Of a DNA stretch of 64,000 nt, positions 61,431 through 64,000 are shown in pieces. The notes beneath the pieces were generated by a model that saw nothing but the letters and a program-made list of their open reading frames with translations, was not told the origin of the DNA and ran no database searches. The DNA comes from Sphingopyxis sp. HIX (lineage in GTDB: Bacteria > Pseudomonadota > Alphaproteobacteria > Sphingomonadales > Sphingomonadaceae): assembly GCF_001468285.1 (NCBI RefSeq), contig NZ_LNSB01000012.1, positions 39,885 through 103,884 on the forward strand, read 5' to 3'. Position 1 is the first letter of the stretch, and each line of letters opens with the position of its first letter. A program made the translations under genes and the position numbers.

Positions 61431-62131
61431 AGCAGCGCCGCTTTGCCGCGCCCCATCGCCAGCCCCGCGATCGCAGCGCTGGGGGTCAGGCCAAAGGCGC
61501 GGCGGAACATGCGCGACAAATGCGCGGTGTCGGCGAAGCCCGCGTCCATCGCCGCGGTGCGCACCAGCGCGCCCTCGGCCATCGCCTGCGTCGCATGCTG
61601 CACCGCGAACCACAATTTGAACATCCGGAAGCTCTGCCCCGTCGCCGCGGCGAAGGCGCGCAGCGCGCGCGTGCGCTCCATGCCCAGCCGGCGGGCGAGT
61701 TCGTCCTGCGTCATCCGCGCCATCGGATCGGCATAGATCGCCCGCACGACCGCGGCGATATCGGGGCGCGGGCCAGTGCCGCCCGCCAGCCGGTCGCGCA
61801 AGTCCGCCACCGCCGACGCGTCGCCCTGCATTGCATCGCTTGCGGCCTGCGCGAGCTTGCCCGTCAGCGCCTGCCCCAGCGGCGCCACGAAGGGAAAGGC
61901 CAGCCCGTTGAGGTAAAGCACATCGGCACCGCGTTCGGCAAAGGCGACGCCGTGCACGACATCGGGCCGCACGAGCAGCATGTCGCCCTCGACCCGCACG
62001 CCATCAACTTCGATCCGCACTGGCCCCGTTCGCCCCACCAGCAAAGTCGTCACCGCATTGGCGTGCGGCGCGAGCGCGCGGCTGCCCACCGGGAAACGCG
62101 CGGCGAGGAAGGGCGAGATCGGGTCGGGCAT
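61427..62131 (-). CDS. AraC family transcriptional regulator
   Basis: 234 residues. The C-terminal double helix-turn-helix is clear: TQDELARRLGMERTRALRAF and MDAGFADTAHLSRMFRRAFG, ending LTPSA. The N-terminal cupin-like ligand domain has GDMLLVRPDVVHGVAF. It may regulate the convergent MFS gene or the divergent/downstream genes. It is transcribed in line with the NTF2-like gene upstream. Confidence 0.9.
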   Translation of the reverse strand: MPDPISPFLAARFPVGSRALAPHANAVTTLLVGRTGPVRIEVDGVRVEGDMLLVRPDVVHGVAFAERGADVLYLNGLAFPFVAPLGQALTGKLAQAASDAMQGDASAVADLRDRLAGGTGPRPDIAAVVRAIYADPMARMTQDELARRLGMERTRALRAFAAATGQSFRMFKLWFAVQHATQAMAEGALVRTAAMDAGFADTAHLSRMFRRAFGLTPSAAIAGLAMGRGKAALL

Positions 62132-62178
62132 CGGCGGCGACTATCCTCCTCCGGACAGCGCCGCGCAAGCGCCGCCGG

Positions 62179-62616
62179 TCAGCGGACGATCCCCGCGCGG
62201 GCGAAGGCCGCCGCCATCGCCTGCGCATCGGGATAGACGTCCTTGCTCACCACCTCGCCTGCGGCGTTGACCATGACGACGTCGACCATGTCGACATGCG
62301 CGATGAACGCCTCGCCGCCCGCGAGCGGCAGCGTCAGCACCATCGTCCAGTCGAACACCCAATAATCCGCGCCATAGAGGCGGCGGCCCTCGATCATCGA
62401 AAAATCATAGGTCGCGAACAATGTCCGGCAATGGTCGCGCAGCGCCTCACGTCCCTCGATCGGCGGCGACCCGTCGTGGAGCAGGAAGATCGTGTCCGCC
62501 GAATGGAGCGACGCGATCAGGTCGGGATCCTTGCTTGTCCAGCCGACATGATAGCGTTCGAACAGCGCTTCGGTCGGCATGGCCTTCTGGGGGGCGGCAG
62601 CGACGGCAACGGACAT
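62179..62616 (-). CDS. SnoaL/NTF2-like (DUF4440-type) protein
   Basis: 145 residues from ATG 62616, preceded by GAGGAGAAAG. HVGWTSKDPDLIASLHSADT, then FLLHDGSPPIEGREALRDHC and a C-terminal GEVVSKDVYPDAQAM. Small cone-shaped fold used for isomerases and many unknown enzymes. No specific function can be assigned. It precedes the AraC gene by 47 bases. Confidence 0.85.
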   Translation of the reverse strand: MSVAVAAAPQKAMPTEALFERYHVGWTSKDPDLIASLHSADTIFLLHDGSPPIEGREALRDHCRTLFATYDFSMIEGRRLYGADYWVFDWTMVLTLPLAGGEAFIAHVDMVDVVMVNAAGEVVSKDVYPDAQAMAAAFARAGIVR

Positions 62617-62736
62617 GGGCTTTCTCCTCTCGAGCCCGCATTCTATCCGATGCGACCGCGACCGCGTTGAACGAACGTGCATTGCGCTCGGCCGCGATAT
62701 CGGCTGTGGAAGGGCCCTTCAGAATCGGAGCGCCGC

Positions 62737-63915
62737 ATGACCCCCACCGCCACCATCCTCCTGCTCGGCTCGGGCGAACTCGGGCGCGAGTTCGTGATTT
62801 CGGCGAAGCGCCTCGGCGCCCATGTCATTGCCTGCGACAGCTACGAAGGCGCCCCCGCGATGCAGGTCGCCGACGGCTTCGAAGTCTTCTCGATGCTCGA
62901 CGGTGCCGCGCTCCGCGCCACGATCGAGAAGCACAAACCCGACCATATCGTCCCCGAGGTCGAGGCGATCCGCACCGAAATCCTCGCCGAGGTCGAGGCC
63001 GAGGGGTTCCATGTCGTACCCAGCGCGCGCGCCGCGCAGCTCACGATGAACCGCGACGCGATCCGCGACCTCGCCGCCAGCGAGCTCCGGCTCACCACCT
63101 CGACCTTCGAATATGCCGAAACGCGCGAGGAACTCGTCGCCGCCGCGAACCGCATCGGCTTCCCGCTGGTGGTAAAACCCGTCATGTCCTCGTCGGGCAA
63201 GGGCCAGAGCACGGTCAAGGACGCGGCGGGGATCGACGCCGCCTGGGACTATGCCGCCGCGGGCATGCGCGGCGACCGCCTGCGCGTGATTGCCGAGGCC
63301 TTCATCGACTTCGATTACGAGATCACCCTGCTCACCGTGCGGCACAAGGACGGCGTGCGTTTCTGCCCGCCGATAGGCCACCGCCAGGAACGCGGCGACT
63401 ATCGCGAAAGCTGGCAGCCCGCCGCAATGTCCGATGCGGCGCTCGCGAGCGCGCAGGAGATGGCGACCAAGGTCGTCGACGCGCTCGGCGGCCACGGCAT
63501 CTTCGGGGTCGAGTTTTTCGTGAAGGGCGACCAGGTCATCTTCTCCGAACTCTCGCCGCGCCCGCACGACACCGGCATGGTGACGCTCATCTCGCAGAGC
63601 CTCTCCGAATTCGACCTCCACGCCCGCGCGATCCTGGGCCTGCCGATCCCTGCCATCGCGGTGCCCGATGCCAGCGCCAGCGCCGTCCTCCTCGCCGACC
63701 GCGACGCGAGCGACTTCGCGATCGCGGGCTTGGCGGAGGCGCTGACCCCGCCGAACGCCGAAACCTCGGTCGACGCCCGCATCTTCGGCAAGCCCGTGAC
63801 GCGCCCGTACCGCCGCATGGGCGTGACGCTGGCGAAAGTCGCGGGCGGGACGACGGACGATGCGCGCGAGGCGGCGGTAGCGGCGGCGGGGAAGCTGGTC
63901 ATCGAATATCGGTGA
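62737..63915 (+). CDS. purT: Formate-dependent phosphoribosylglycinamide formyltransferase
   Basis: 392 residues from ATG 62737; upstream in-frame sequence to 62677 is not conserved. N-terminal ILLLGSGELGREFVISAKRL, DHIVPEVEAIRTEIL, ATP-grasp segments FPLVVKPVMSSSGKGQSTV and GIFGVEFFVKGDQVIFSELS, then PRPHDTGMVTL, all PurT hallmarks. It makes FGAR from GAR, formate and ATP in purine synthesis. A normal housekeeping gene that confirms the right end is chromosomal. Confidence 0.95.
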   Translation: MTPTATILLLGSGELGREFVISAKRLGAHVIACDSYEGAPAMQVADGFEVFSMLDGAALRATIEKHKPDHIVPEVEAIRTEILAEVEAEGFHVVPSARAAQLTMNRDAIRDLAASELRLTTSTFEYAETREELVAAANRIGFPLVVKPVMSSSGKGQSTVKDAAGIDAAWDYAAAGMRGDRLRVIAEAFIDFDYEITLLTVRHKDGVRFCPPIGHRQERGDYRESWQPAAMSDAALASAQEMATKVVDALGGHGIFGVEFFVKGDQVIFSELSPRPHDTGMVTLISQSLSEFDLHARAILGLPIPAIAVPDASASAVLLADRDASDFAIAGLAEALTPPNAETSVDARIFGKPVTRPYRRMGVTLAKVAGGTTDDAREAAVAAAGKLVIEYR

Positions 63916-63948
63916 CGGCGGGTATCGGGTGTTAGCGGCCATCCTAAT

Positions 63949-63995
63949 CCTCCCTGTCGCGAAGCGATGGGGAGGGGGACCATGCGAAGCATGGT
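63949..63995. repeat. Double hairpin repeat downstream of purT
   Basis: CCTCCCTGTCGC-GAA-GCGATGGGGAGG (63949-63975, 10 of 12 pairs) is followed by ACCATGC-GAA-GCATGGT (63979-63995, perfect 7-base arms). Two adjacent hairpins with GAA loops look like a REP-type dispersed intergenic element as found in sphingomonads. It may also end purT transcription. The second hairpin continues to the window edge. Confidence 0.6.
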
Positions 63996-64000
63996 GGAGG

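Noticed and set aside
60138..61613. A 491-codon open frame on the minus strand rich in Arg, Glu and Asp
   Set aside because: Antisense to the MFS transporter. Its low-complexity charged composition is typical of a shadow frame.
1..64000. CRISPR arrays, tRNA, rRNA, insertion sequences
   Set aside because: No regularly spaced repeats, clover-leaf sequences or transposase-like proteins were found on reading both strands.

Overview
The window looks like a catabolic gene island from an alphaproteobacterium, most likely a sphingomonad (Sphingomonadaceae). Several ring-hydroxylating oxygenase alpha/beta pairs are scattered among pathway genes and appear to share one ferredoxin and one reductase, two large TonB-dependent receptors sit inside catabolic operons, and sphingomonad-like chromosomal genes follow at the right end. 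No rRNA, tRNA, CRISPR array, integrase or transposase was seen.

Left part (0.2-16.8 kb): TetR, GntR and IclR regulators, a CoA-transferase, a DMT exporter and a TIGR02444 protein. A tight minus-strand operon (13988 to 6164) follows, encoding a UbiX-like prenyltransferase, a Tat-signal orphan, a p-cresol methylhydroxylase/vanillyl-alcohol-oxidase flavoprotein, an aldehyde dehydrogenase, a UbiD decarboxylase with its small D subunit, a second degenerate flavoprotein and a cytochrome c. Together these could oxidise the side chain of a para-alkylphenol or para-hydroxybenzyl compound to the acid and then remove CO2. HpaI and HpaH homologues and a divergent C-C hydrolase supply lower meta-cleavage steps.

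Middle part (16.8-42.7 kb): a hydratase-aldolase (NahE/PhdJ type) with an oxygenase pair, a BenD-type dihydrodiol dehydrogenase, and one 12-gene minus-strand operon (31062 to 20477). That operon holds a complete catechol meta pathway (hydrolase, catechol 2,3-dioxygenase, semialdehyde dehydrogenase, hydratase, acylating acetaldehyde dehydrogenase, aldolase, oxalocrotonate decarboxylase, tautomerase, XylT-like ferredoxin) plus an aldehyde dehydrogenase and the oxygenase reductase. A BenAB-like pair with a PdxA homologue and a GST lies next to a plus-strand set: BphC-like dioxygenase, Rieske ferredoxin, salicylate/anthranilate-type oxygenase pair, NahD-like isomerase, TonB receptor and acyl-CoA ligase.

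Right catabolic part (42.7-56.7 kb): a long minus-strand set with two VOC proteins, two more oxygenase pairs, TonB receptor, aldehyde dehydrogenase, MFS transporter, PdxA homologue, class II aldolase homologue and SDR. The overall logic fits stepwise degradation of bicyclic or carboxylated/hydroxylated aromatics through salicylate-, benzoate- and catechol-like intermediates to pyruvate and acetyl-CoA. The true growth substrate cannot be read from sequence.

After about 57.7 kb the content changes to ordinary chromosomal genes: YdeI family, a VapBC-type toxin-antitoxin pair, a lipoprotein, a GFA protein, MFS, AraC, an NTF2-like protein and PurT. The window ends in a hairpin repeat. Three observations stand out: a recurring RTTGCACNAT element in most catabolic intergenic regions, which suggests one regulon; three proteins that have lost the catalytic or metal ligands of their families (second flavoprotein, second VOC protein, class II aldolase), two of them beside an intact paralogue; and duplicated oxygenase modules.
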